A stretch of 64,000 bases of DNA from Hirudinaria manillensis. Lineage: Eukaryota > Annelida > Clitellata > Hirudinida > Hirudinidae. The DNA is taken from positions 9,971,129 through 10,035,128 of the forward strand of contig CM067526.1 of NCBI GenBank assembly GCA_034509925.1, in the 5' to 3' direction. Of this stretch, positions 38,858 to 51,589 are shown one piece after another (the first letter of the stretch is position 1; each line of letters begins with the position of its first letter). The notes beneath the pieces are model-generated. The model did not search any database. It saw only the letters and a list, made by a program, of their open reading frames with translations, and had not been told where the DNA came from. Both the position numbers and the translations under genes were made by a program.

Positions 38858-41800
38858 ATGTCGAGTTATGATGACTGCGAGATTGCACGTAAGATGTATT
38901 TTCACTTATTTTTTTTTAAATATTTTCTAAATATTTATTTGTAATATGTTTCATCAAAATACATGAACTAATTGATCTAAACAAACTCTGATAACGTGCT
39001 TAACTGATCATTAAACCTGTCAGGCAGAAACTTTGACACATAATATCTTACAGCTGGTAGATTGTTGATGAACATTGAATAAAGTTAATTTAATTGTTGT
39101 AATAGTTTAAGTCTTATAAGGAGATTTCAGTTGGAGTTAAAGGACAATTAAGAATGTGAAGTAATAAAAGATATGGGTGAAAGTAATGAATATAAGCTCA
39201 AGATAAGCAGTTTTATAGTTAACCATTTGGCTTTAATCAATTTAGGATTAAACTCTGGAGTATTTGTTTTTGAATGAATGATAAACTCTCATAATTTATT
39301 TACCAACCTTTCTTATGTTAACAGTGGAGGGCAACATTAAGTTGGAACAAAGTCCAACAGGAAACTGTGGTTTCTCTTTCTCCAGAGCGAGTAGTGTTGG
39401 TTCAGTGAATGCCATCAGTTGTTCTTCGGCATCTTCTACGCACAATACAGGTGATCTAACTTGACCTCTGACCTTTGCATTAGCTTTGGATAGAATATTT
39501 TTGCCCCCATTTGTCTTGGCCTAATTTGTTTTTGTACTGTAACCAAATGAAGGATTGTCTCATAATAAGGGCTTCAAAGCCATCCAAGCTGATCAATGAT
39601 ATCTTATGCAATACTAGTTCTTTGCTTCAAGGTTCATTGAAATCAGTCTGTGCTTTAGATTTGGCAAATGAAAGATGGCATACAATGAGATTGTTATGTG
39701 ATGTTTGCAGGAATTTCATTTAATTAAATTAAATATTAAATTTAATATTAATAATTATTTCATGCAAATAAGTTGTTATAATTAGAATTATTTGAGAAGT
39801 TTAAATCACGGTTTTATGGTCAAAGGGCAATAAATATTGAGTTGTTTTCATTAAAATTTGTTTTCTTGAATTTGTTTATAATTTATTTTGGTTGATTTTT
39901 ATCTTTTTCTTCTGCTTGGATGATGTGAAATTGAAGCTAATTTTCACTTTTAGTGGATCTTCCACTAAGAAGTGCTTTATGTTCCTTTGAATATTTTATG
40001 GCATGAATTCAACACTGTGTTCATTTCAATTTCGTTTTAATTCAAACAAACATGCATTCCAACATTCACCCTCTAGTGAATTATGAATGAATGAATGGAG
40101 TGAGTGTAATTGTGAACTGGAATTGCAAAATAAAAGTAAAACATTGAAGATGATGAGGACAGTGATGTTGCTGCCATGCAGTCGAATTCCTTCAAGGAAA
40201 GGAGGAGGGAGGCTCACACACATGCTGAACAGAAGAGAAGGGATGCCATTAAGGTGAACAAGTGGAACAAACAAACATCATCATCATCATCATCATTATC
40301 GTCATCGTCATTATCATTACTATCATCTTAGTTTATCGCTTAACTAAACTTACCCCTTGGTATGTCTTTGTCACCGTACATAATCTTTGTGAAATCTGGG
40401 ACTTGAATAGGAAACATCATTTTATCTAGTATTTAATTATTATTATTATTATTGTTGTTATTATTATTGATTGATATGATGGAAAATATCACCTTCCTCA
40501 TCATAGGTGCCTATAGTTTGTTTAGAAGGACGACATCATATGATTTTCAGAACTGATATCAAGATGGCGTAGATCGACCTATGAATGCATCTAAAAACAA
40601 ACAAATAAATAAACCACTTACACGTTGATTGCAATTATTTTCATCAATTTCTAATATAAACTGAATTTCAAATTAAATTCAAATAAAAAAAATACTCAAA
40701 TCATTATATTGCTTCATTCTGACACCAGAAAGGATACGAAGAACTTCAGAGTGTTGTCCCGATGTGCGTAGAGTCCTCATCATCACAGAAGCTCAGCAAG
40801 GCAACCATCCTCCAGAAATGTTGGTTTATTAATTAATTAATTAATTATTTAATTAATTCTCAACTTAAACTAGTAACAATTTGCATGCATGCATTTCATT
40901 AAGTGAATTTCGAGACACGCCCCCTTATCCTCCATTTTAATTCGCAGCACACGTGACTCTTGATTACTTGTGACTAACATTTTATGGTTGTAACATTGGC
41001 ATCACCAACACGCATTTTAATGTCACTCCCTCGTAAGGAAAGATTTCCATTTTAAACTTTTTGAGAAACTTTTTAAATTCTCAATTTGAACTTTTTGTTT
41101 GTTATTTGAGCAAAATGTGTTCAAGTTTTGGTTGTAACTTTAAAGAAGGTTGTAAGCCTAAATTAGTTTTAAGGTTACCTTAGGTTGTCTGTCCAAACTC
41201 ATATTTAAGATTTGCAATTTACTAAACAAATGATCAATTGATGATTCTTTGATTTCTCGAGAGAATTCAAATGCGAATTGTTAGTCAAACGTGTTGTTTT
41301 ACGACAAGAGTTTGTTTCCAGCTATCGACTACATTCAGTACCTGAGGCAACAGAAGAAGAAACACGAGGATGAACTGGAAAACTTGAAGAAGGAGGCGAT
41401 GGCTTTGGGAATCATGAAGTCGTGAGTTCAACTCCTGCCTCGGATTCGTCGTTTGGCCCGAAGAAATGGCTTGGTTTCCATTTGAGGCTGCAAACAAATC
41501 GGCCATTTTTCCTCGTGCCGTAGTCAAAGATCTCGATTATTTTTACTGATGATTTTTTGAGCATTTTATTTATATTTGATTATTTTAGTTTTATTCCTTA
41601 ATATTCATGTTTAAGATTCTTCATTTCAATGTTTTGTTTTCAACGTTGCTTGGATGTCTTGTAGAAACTACGAGCAGTTGGTTCGAAACTGTCAGAACGT
41701 TGATCCGCAGGGCAGCGATCAGGTCTCGGATGAGGATAAGTTTTATGTGGTTGGTTTGAATTGTAAATTCATGTTTTTATAACATATTCATTTAGTCAGA

Positions 41801-43062
41801 AACAATGTATTTGTTTGTAATGAATAACTGTAAATAAGAGGATGTTATTGTAAACTGATGCAATATGGCTTGAATTAACTTTGCCTTGCTGCTTGCCTTA
41901 TTAATAAATTTATAATTAATAAATTTATATAAATAAATAATATTGTTAACTGTTAAATAATAAATGTTAACTGTTTACTGGTGGTACTGGTTATATGATG
42001 GGATGTTAAATTATTTTATGCTCATAAATTTCATGAATTTAATCAAGCAGATGAAAAAACTTAAGCAATTTGCATTGCAAGACTCTTGTAAATACAATCA
42101 TGTTTGTGGTTGATAAGCTACATTTGATTGAATGTCTTTGCACGTGATGATTGTTTGACTTCAACCGCTCACTCACTCAATCAATCAATCAATCAATCAA
42201 TCAATCCATTGGCAGTTCCAGCAACTGGTGGACAACCTTTTCCAGACCTTCAACTCCTCGGTCGCGGTGAGCAGCTTCGAGGAGCTGTCGCAGTGTGTCA
42301 CGACTTGGTTGGAAGACAATTGCAAGCCGAACGTCAGTCGATTGACATGCATTTTATGCAAATTTTATGCAAATTTATTCGACCCGCGTCGTCATGACGA
42401 CGGCTTTGGGGTGGCGGTTGTCGTTAGTTAGTTAGTTAGATGTGCCAAGCTTTTCTCAGCTTGGCTTGTGAAGTAATATTTAAGTTGTCTTAATGAACCA
42501 GATTTTTTTAAAGTCTTTAAATTGATTTAATTGCAAGCCATTTCATAAATTTTGCAGTCTTAGATTCCAATGACAAAGTATCTAGACTAGACTTTATATT
42601 TCTTAACAATATTATTTCATATTATTCATAATTTGTGGTGCAACTTGGTTGTCATGAGAAATTTCTATTACTTTTCTATTACTTTCCTGCATGCATTAGC
42701 ACTAGTGATGGCTGTAAGGCTTGGTGTTCAAAACCCATCTTGCACTGCCACCAGTATCTTTGGTCGTGGCTTCGGCAATGGTTGAGTCAGCAGATGGAGA
42801 CCAGTTTTTATTATTACTATTAACGATATCACCATCATTAACATAATTAAGTAATCATTATTTTGAACTTGATAATTTGATTAATTAAAGATTAATAATT
42901 TATGAATTATTGATTAATTGATGATGAATTATTGATTAATTAATTTATTTGCAGCTGTTAATGATAACGTTTCATGACATTTCACTCTTTTATCTGTTTC
43001 AGATGCTAAGAGAGCTAATGGTGACCATCCTGAACGGATCGAACATTGCAAACAACAACTAA
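38858..43062 (+). CDS. MLX: MLX, Max-like bHLH-leucine zipper transcription factor
   Basis: Eight exons are seen: 38858-38888, 39325-39450, 40150-40253, 40729-40819, 41322-41421, 41665-41749, 42216-42332 and 43003-43062. All phases agree and give 237 residues. After a Ser-rich N-terminus and an acidic DDEDSD comes the basic region RRREAHTHAEQKRRDAIK with the E-box-reading triad His75, Glu79, Arg83. The helix-loop-helix (KGYEELQSVVPMC, then SQKLSKATILQKSIDYIQYL) and a zipper to about residue 160 follow. The C-terminus (FQQLVDNLFQTFNSSVAVSS...) is the conserved MLX dimerisation/cytoplasmic-retention domain. MLX pairs with Mondo/ChREBP proteins and binds carbohydrate-response E-boxes, moving from cytosol to nucleus with glucose state; this is family knowledge. 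After the TAA the 3' UTR begins with GAT repeats that would read as poly-Asp; they are not coding. Confidence 0.95.
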
Positions 43063-45040
43063 AAGTGAACGACGACAACAACGACGATGATGATAATGAT
43101 GACAATGATGATGATGATGAAGGGAAAAGTGATGATGATGACGATGATGGACATCAATTCTTGTGTATCTTTCATTTTCTCTTCACAAAATATCGAGAGA
43201 AATAGTAAATCGAAAAAAAAAAAACAACGCCAAAGGTTCAGTTTCGGGTCGTAAATGTTTACGGCAGATGCTCGTTGATTTCTCGACGTTTCTATGGTTA
43301 CAGATAATTATCATAACGAGCATGTTTAATTATTAATTATTATTATTATTTAGTTTAATCTACGTTTAATCATTCTGTCGTTATTTCTGTCGTTCGACTG
43401 AACTTCTGGTTGTTTAGAAGGTTTCGACTTCTCGGGACGTCTCGAGAGTCGCTTCTCTGCCGCTGTTGTTGTTGTTTCTCATGACACACGCAACACTTTC
43501 TTGCTTTCTTGTTCGACGGGGCCTTGAAACGAATTAATTAATTTATTTATTCATTATGATAATTAATTATAATGAGGCATCATGAATATTAATCGTAGAT
43601 CGCCGACGGTGTAGCGCGTTGTGAGGTTGAATTGCAAGTGACGACGTCGGACGTTGTGGATGGGCGTTTGGAAAGTTGGTGGCAAATTGGTTATAATTGG
43701 TTATAATTTGTGATAATTGGTTATAAATCGTGTAATGAGTGACTTGTAATTTCTGTGATTTTAAAGGTTTTAAAGTTGTTGTGGTGGTTGTGGGGACTGG
43801 GTTGTGACGTAGTGGGTTTCGAACGTTTTCCAATGTTTACTAGAATAATAATAATAATAATAAAGAAGAGGTTGTGGACTGCGTTGGTCTGTCATTTCTT
43901 TGTTCAGCTAATTTCAAGGTTCGAAGCGGGATGTAAAATCGTCAAAAGTCGTAATTATTCTCGTCATATTGACATAATTATTCACCAGTTGTGAAAGAAG
44001 TTGGCAAAAAAAAGTGGTCGGTAGTTCAAAGATCGAATCGTTTAAATATAATCGAGTGGCTGGTATTAAGGGCCATAAATTCTTGCAATTTTCATATTTT
44101 GGAGAAGGAAGAAACTCTCTGTAAGTTACTGTAAATACGGTGTTTACGCCTGTCAGACAATATTGAGAATGAAATAAGAGCACTGGAGAATAGAGAACGT
44201 GCGAGCTGTTATTTTCAATGGGAGGCTTTATCATCGGTCCGACCTCAATTTCCTTTTGAGCCATTCAACCGTTCCTTGCTTCCCACGAACGTGTCCATCA
44301 TATTTCCTTGATAAGAACACTTTGCCAAGTTTTGAGAGTCTCAGTTGAATTCTAGCGTTGCATCTTTCATAAGCTACTTTCATAAGAGACGACGTCGTTA
44401 ATTACGAAAGTATTGTAATTATTCTAATTATTCTAATTATTGCCGTTTATAGATTATAAAAATAAAAACATTTCAATTTGATTTCCTCCGAGCCTTATAG
44501 TTGACAGCGTTAATAATAAACAACACAGGTTAATATGATATAATTGAGAATAATTTAAGATAATTGTTATGCTGATGCTGGTGTTTCCCTAACAGAAATT
44601 TTCAAAGGAAATATTATATATTAATTATATTATATATTAATTATATGAAATATTACATTTTAATAAAATAATGATTTGAATAAAAGTCACAACGTTGTCG
44701 ACAGATGTCATCAATTTTCAAACACAATAATCTCTGCACACCTGAACGTAATCAAGAAGAGAGACAGCGATGGTTGAAAGAGTCACCGTCATCATCATTA
44801 TCATCATCTTTGTTATCAGCGTATTATCTCCCATAGCAACCAATGATCACAGACATCCACCTGAAAATGAAAGTATTTTCCAGAAGTCATTTCCGGTTTC
44901 GACTCATCAGTACAAGGAAATTCCCTCGATCACCATAGCAACAACAACAACAACAACAACAGCAACAGCGCGCACATCTATGTTGAGATTAATAATGCCA
45001 TTCTGGTTCATTAACATTCATTGGATCGATCAATAAGAAT

Positions 45041-45120
45041 TTACATAATAGATTATAAATTTACATAATAGATTATAAATTTACATAATAGATTATAAAT
45101 TTACATAATAGATTATAAAT
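45041..45120. repeat. Four perfect copies of a 20-bp tandem repeat
   Basis: TTACATAATAGATTATAAAT is repeated four times without a difference, indicating recent expansion or homogenisation. No coding potential. Confidence 0.97.
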
Positions 45121-45827
45121 TTATTTATAGACCATGTAAAATAATGAAGGCATACAAAATGGAAATCATATGTTGGAGCAAGAAAAATTGAATATATTAA
45201 GTCGAGGTCAATTGTTATTCCAGTGGTTTACTCTATCATTTATTATACATCCAGTGTACTTCAGTATATGGAGTATACATAGTATATGTAGATTGTTTTT
45301 ATAGAAATATACTGGGTATATAATATATATATTTCAGTATATGTTGTGTATATATAATATATATGTTATATATATCAAAATACTTTATGATAAGTAGTAT
45401 ATAGTACATATATTATATACCCATGGCATTACTGACTTTCTTCTCGCTTACAGGGAATCGACATAGATAGTATGTTCAAATACAATATAGTAGGTGTTCA
45501 ATTCAAAATTTATTATTTATTTTTTAACGAACTCAAACAAATTCAAGAATTTTTTAACAACTCCTCACAACCGCACACGATCGCACAATTGCACATCATC
45601 ACAGAATTAAGATGGAAGGGCGTCGCTGGTGGTCCTCTGGAGAGCCGATCCACAACTGACAACGGTTGTCATGGAAACGGAAATGTTTTTACTTTAAAAA
45701 AATCCAATTTTCGCTTTCGCATTTGAGATATGGGCCTGCGATTAATAAGTGAAATTCCCAGCTGCATAAACAGATAATGACGACTAAGAATTTCGCCGTA
45801 ATAACCTTATAATATTCTTAAGAAACG

Positions 45828-45828
<1 letters not shown>

Positions 45829-45892
<64 letters not shown>
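45829..45892. repeat. (AAT)n microsatellite
   Basis: About 21 perfect triplets. Confidence 0.95.
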
Positions 45893-45895
<3 letters not shown>

Positions 45896-46367
45896 GTAAT
45901 AAATAGCTTAAACACATATTTTGACAGGTAAACAAAGACAAATGACCCTTTGGCAAGTCAAACAACAACAAGAATTTGAGTAGAAGTTGTTGATGGGTAA
46001 TTCATTCCATTAAGGAGATCAACAACAATAACAACGATGACGACGACGACAACATCAACAACAAGCATCATCAACAACAAGAACAACAAGAATCTATGTA
46101 AAGGTTTCTGATGGGTGGTCCAAAATTCCATTGGGCAGTCAGCCTGGACCATTCATTTGCCGAAAGTGTCCGAAAAACCGACAGACAGAGAGTAGCCATC
46201 GATGGGTGGCCATCACCCACGTCATCGTTTCCATGGGTTTCCATGGAAACGAGGAGAACCTGCAGTAGACCAGCGCCTTTATAATTCGAGATTCCGCTCC
46301 TTGCAGGGTGGTCCTTTTCAGATGAAAGGAGAAGACGATGACGGTTGCCGTGGTAACGGAGACTATG

Positions 46368-46572
46368 ATTACGAAGACGACGATGATGACGATGATGACG
46401 ACGATGAGGATGATGATGACGATGATGATGGCGGTGTGCCTGGTGATGACGATGCCTCGCATGAGTTTGGTCTGCAATTACGATAAGTAGGAACAGCATG
46501 ATGACTACGACGACGATGACGATGATGATGACGACGACGATGACGATGGCGATGATGACGACGACGATGATA
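46368..46572. repeat. GAC/GAT triplet tract
   Basis: Two blocks of mixed GAY triplets (46368-46430 and 46500-46572) flank about 70 bp of unique sequence. They produce poly-Asp or poly-Ile/Val open frames that are not genes. Confidence 0.9.
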
Positions 46573-47117
46573 GTATCGAAGTCGTTAAAATGGAATTGTT
46601 TTTCCTAGAAAATTGTCGCGCGACCCTTCAGAAGAGAAAAATTTGCAAATGTTTTTCAGCTTTTCATTGTTTTTTTCTTTAATTTAAAAGAATTTCAAAT
46701 TAAATTTTCAGACATTTCTCCGACCTTACAGGTTTGGAGCAAGGTCATTAAGCATTTGAACATATCTTCAGATAACCTTTGTTTAACATCATCATTGTAA
46801 TAATAATAATAATAATAATAATATAAAAAAAATAATTTAATTCATTAAATAATTTAGTCAATTTAATTCAATTTAAACAAATTAATTTCTATTTAAAAGA
46901 ATCTTAATCTATTTTGACTTAAAATAATTTGGAAATTACTTTATGCTACAACAGATGGCGTGGAAACCATCAATCATTAACAACTGGATTAATTAAATAT
47001 TATAAAAATCAAATGTTAAAAAAGGGAGGAAATATTAAATAATTTAAATGATTAATTAGAATTTTAATTGTTAATTATTCGAATTTATAGTTGTCGGAAA
47101 TAATTCGCTCCTGATAT

Positions 47118-47118
47118 A

Positions 47119-47165
<47 letters not shown>
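47118..47165. repeat. (ATT)n microsatellite
   Basis: About 16 perfect triplets. Confidence 0.95.
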
Positions 47166-47550
47166 GGTTACGATGTTGATGATTGTTATTATAAAGGCCA
47201 GCTTATGTTTTCAATGATCATCTTAAAACCCCATGAATATTCATGAGGGCCACTTGTCGAAGATTTTCAAACATTTTGTCAGATCATGAACTCAATTTTA
47301 CCGGAATAGTCTGCCCGTGCGTTGCTAGGCAACGTAAAATAAAAAAAAATAAACAGGTACCAGTTGCCATGGCCGTCGTGTTGGTAATTCATGGATTTCC
47401 ACATGAAATTGCTTTGAACTTCTTTTCCCGCCATCCGACAGCAGACGTCATTTGACTCCTGTCATGTTACTTTCAATGTTTCCTCCGTCGTGACGTCACG
47501 TCTGACTTTTGAAACATTTCCTTGCTTCCAAGATTAAAATGACGCTACAG

Positions 47551-47622
47551 ATGATGATGATGATGATGACGACGACGACGAGGATGATGATGACGACGAC
47601 GAGGAGGAGGAGGATGATGACG
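47551..47622. repeat. GATGAC/GAGGAG triplet tract
   Basis: An imperfect GAN triplet run giving an artefactual poly-Ser frame on the minus strand. Confidence 0.9.
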
Positions 47623-48613
47623 ATGATACGGTAATGATGGTAAAGATGTCAAAGACGACGAAAATTGTGGTGACGACGATGACGACAACATTAACAACGA
47701 GTTGCAACAATTGCATTAATAAGGCAGCAGATGCAGGAATTATACGAGTTATGGAATAAAATTAGCGCAATAAATCGAGAAGAAAAATGTGTAATTATAC
47801 GAAACGAGGAGTACAGCGCGCCACCTAACGCCAAGTTCTCACGAGATTCGTGTCTATACACACTTCCGGTGCGCAGGAAAAACACGTCTCCATAGCAACG
47901 GCTGCAGTCGATTGGGTTAAGTGGAGCTATTGCAAATGGTTTCGATTACATCAGTTAATCAGTTACTAGTTTAATGTATCAAATTAACATATTCATTAGC
48001 TTCAAGTGATTAATAAATTATAATAGATAATATATATAATAGATAATTTATAATAGATAATTTATTAATAAACTAATCAACCGAAATATTGTCCATTCCT
48101 TCGTTCATTCATTCATTCGTTCGTTCATTCATTCAGTCATCCATGGCAGTCCGTTTGAAGTGACGTTCTGTATTCTTTGTAATTATTTCTCTAATTATTT
48201 TATTTTTTAGCGATTATTTTGATAATTATTCTTATTTAAAAGCAATTTATTTTATTCGTAATAATTATTATTAAATATTATTATTATTATTATTATAGTA
48301 AAATATATTCTACTAGCTTTAAGATCCTAAGACGACTGTGATATGCTTTGAGAACAATGAATTAAGCACGAAGTTGTATTTTAATCGAACGAAATAATTC
48401 AAAATTTAACAAAATTAAAATGCAATAAATTTACATTTAGAAGGAAAAAAAGTATCCGACTTGGGAATGATGGAGTGAAGAGAAAAGGAGTCCATTAGGG
48501 GATGAATGGAAGGGAAATGAAGGAATGATGACACTCGGGTCGGGTGTATCTTAGACTGAAAAAATTAGCGGAAGAAATGAAAGTGCAGAAGGATTGAATG
48601 TGAAGATGGAGGT

Positions 48614-48715
48614 GTACGTGTGAATGTTTGTAGATGTTCATTGTACGTGTATATGCTTGTGGATGTTGACTGTACGTGTGGATGTGCAGATAAATGTACG
48701 TGTGGATGTGAAGAC
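48614..48715. repeat. Degenerate minisatellite starting GTACGTGT
   Basis: Four units begin with GTACGTGT at 48614, 48643, 48672 and 48696 (spacing 29, 29 and 24 bp) and share GTGGATGT in the second half. Confidence 0.8.
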
Positions 48716-49107
48716 CTCTAATGATGACTTAGTACGTCCAAGTACAATTCAGAGCCAACCCGAAGTGATAATCCAAGTCTCATAAAATGCATTAATGTCA
48801 CAACAATTCACTGCTAATAAGAAATAAATGATTTACGAGGGCCTTTAAGGTGCTTAAAAATTAAGATTTCTTTCGTTTTGCTCCATAATTTGAACTTCAA
48901 CTTGAACCACTCGAAAATATGGAGGAAACGGCGTCAATATTTTATGAAATGGCTGGTTCTGGATTGTAAGTAAGGCATAAATTGTGATTTTAAAAACAAA
49001 TTTTAAATAAATTGCGTGTGAATCAATACACTTAAATCATCAGAGTTGATGGTCAGAATCTAATTTATACTTGATAGGAGATGGATTACTATTAGTTATG
49101 TTTTAGG

Positions 49108-49129
49108 AATAAATAAATAAATAAATACA

Positions 49130-49184
<55 letters not shown>

Positions 49185-49232
49185 ACAAAAAAATAAAAAA
49201 ATAAATAAAAATTAAATAAATAAATACATAAA
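49108..49232. repeat. (AAAT)n microsatellite
   Basis: A long AAAT tetranucleotide run with a few C and A interruptions. Confidence 0.95.
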
Positions 49233-50084
49233 TAAACAAAAAATTTTCAGTTGTTTTTGTTGTCTTCATCCAAGTTCCACATAAGCTTGTAATATATCAC
49301 TGATTAAATATTATTAATAATTGAAAATAAAATAATTATAATTAATAATATTAATAATAATAACGATCACTGAAGGAAATGGGCTTTGTACCCTGCCCCC
49401 TGAAATTACATTCGATTACAATTATTATTATTAATTATAATTATTAATCTATTATAATCAAATAATTATTATTGATTAATCAATTATAATCAAATAATTA
49501 TTGACATCCAGATGGCAGGTACCTACTAATGAAGGGAGATTGATTGAAACTGAAGCGCTTTCCATCTGATGAATTATTCATTTAAGATGGCTAATTAATA
49601 TTCATTAATCACGACCATGACGTCATCAGGGATGGACTGAAAATGGCGTCGAGTTGTGATGGCTGAAGGCAGCATTTGCTTGTCACATTTCATTGGTTTA
49701 AGTAGACGTCCGTCCGTAATTATTCACGAATATTTCCATACTGTCCTACTAATTTGAATAACTCCTCCCACTGGAAACCTTTAGTGACGTCACCGGTCTT
49801 CTCCCTCGTAATGCATTTTTAACAAAGAACGACAAAACATTTTTTTTTTCGTCTGAAAAGAAAAATAAAATCCTACGATTTATTCTCGAATTTTTTCTCT
49901 AATTTCAAACAAATTTGGCTTATTTTGTGGTTTAATTCTTTAAAATTGAAAACATGTCCCCTGAGAATAGGTGGCTCAATTGATTTTGAATCGCAGCGAT
50001 TCTTTGTGCTGTCATCCGTATGTATGTTGTAAACAATATTTAAATTTATTATTATAAAATATATATTAACAAAGTAAATACATA

Positions 50085-50172
50085 TATACATATATATATG
50101 TGTACATATAACAGTGTGTATATACAACAATGTGTATATACAACGATGTATATGTATATAACGTTATACAAT
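50085..50172. repeat. GTGTATATACAAC-type TA-rich repeat
   Basis: Imperfect copies of GTGTATATACAACAAT and TA dinucleotide runs. Confidence 0.7.
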
Positions 50173-51053
50173 GCATTTACATACACAATTTTCTTTGCTC
50201 TCGTTTTGCAATCTCGCTCGACCTCTGCTTTTTTCTTGAAATGGTCGGTTACATTAAAGACATCATTTAAGGATCTTTGATTTGATTTATGATAATAAAT
50301 AAATAAAAATGAATATTAAAACAATACTTGTATAAGTGTATAATTAACGTTCTGGGGTTGTGCTTATATACAATATATATTAAACATAATACATATTATA
50401 TGTGGTACATCAATAGTTTCATAAAATGATTTTATAATTTAGTCAGTATTATATTTAATGTCTTTTATGTTACTATTTACTTATTTCTGAAATTCATCTT
50501 AACGTCAGCATCATCGTGATCATCGACGTCGTCATCATAATCATGGTCATGATGATGATGATGATGATGATGATGATCATGACCATCGTCTTACCAACTC
50601 ATCCCTTCCATCGGTTGCCACATTTGAAAACAAGTCTTGTTTCTCAAAATTCTCAATTAAAAGAAGATTGAAAGTCATTTATTTCAACTGTAATTAGACC
50701 GTTGCATGTTAAGCATGCAAATTAGAGTGTTTACCATGCAAATTTATGTTAATTCATGCAAATCATTCCACCAAGTGTTTGTAACCGTTTAAGCTGTTAT
50801 TTTGAAAACAAACATTATTTTTTTAACGATTTTTTAGCAAATAGTGGCAAATAGTTTAAAAGAATTCTTTAACAATAATTATAATTTATAATGTTAATGA
50901 TGATTTAAATGTTTTTGTAGGAATAAAAATTTATCTAAAATGAGATCATTTCAAAACTTTGGATAACCTCTTGGAGACTGGAAATGGAGGCTTTGTGTGC
51001 AGACGTCAATTTGATTTGTTTATTTTATCAAGCATTGAAATTATAATTAGCAA

Positions 51054-51055
<2 letters not shown>

Positions 51056-51152
<97 letters not shown>

Positions 51153-51198
51153 TAATAATAATAACAATAACAATAATAATAATAATAATAATAATAAT
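51056..51198. repeat. (AAT)n microsatellite, about 140 bp
   Basis: Almost uninterrupted AAT triplets with a few GAT and AAC changes near the right end. Several open frames across it are artefacts. Confidence 0.97.
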
Positions 51199-51477
51199 GC
51201 GTTCTTTGATAATAAGAGACGCTATTAATAATAAGCCTATGTTTTTTTTTAATATTAAACAATATTTTTTGATAATAACAGGCATTATTTTTATTATAAA
51301 AAGCATTATTTATTATAATTACAGGCATTATTTGTTATAATAACTTGAATTATTTATTATAACAGGAAGCAAATGTGTTTATTCTTCCAGTCAATCTTCA
51401 TTTCGAATCATCGTCGGGATCGTCAAAAGCAACATTTTTAGTGGCGTCTGCCAAAGAACTGCGCCGAAATCACAGGA

Positions 51478-51589
51478 TGCGATGATGATGACGATAACGA
51501 TAAAGTTGATCACCGATGATGATGATGATGATGATGATGATAGCGATGACGACGACGACGATGATGATGATGATGATGATGATGATGTG
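51478..51589. repeat. GAT/GAC triplet tract
   Basis: Two GAT-rich blocks separated by a short unique segment (51499-51514). Confidence 0.9.

Larger units (their letters stand above)
44770..47899. promoter_or_regulatory. Cluster of RFX X-box-like motifs
   Basis: RFX-type imperfect inverted repeats are seen at 45665-45678 (GTTGTCATGGAAAC), 46237-46250 (GTTTCCATGGAAAC, a perfect palindrome), 46344-46357 (GTTGCCGTGGTAAC), 47321-47333 (GTTGCTAGGCAAC) and 47886-47899 (GTCTCCATAGCAAC). Weaker forms are at 44831-44840, 44929-44942 and 47363-47374. RFX factors bind GTNRCC(0-3)RGYAAC and drive ciliary genes in animals. Binding here is inferred from sequence only, and no gene start is seen nearby. Confidence 0.45.

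Noticed and set aside
43914..44264. 116-codon minus-strand frame
   Set aside because: Open and repeat-free but without any motif, splice partner or promoter that I can recognise.
44770..45036. 88-residue frame with a signal-peptide-like start (MVERVTVIIIIIIFVISVLS)
   Set aside because: The hydrophobic stretch is an ATC repeat and the Thr run an ACA repeat. No family signal or splice support, so it is probably spurious.
46139..46499. Membrane-protein-like minus-strand frame (poly-Ile/Val)
   Set aside because: The hydrophobic part is a translated GAT/GAC tract.
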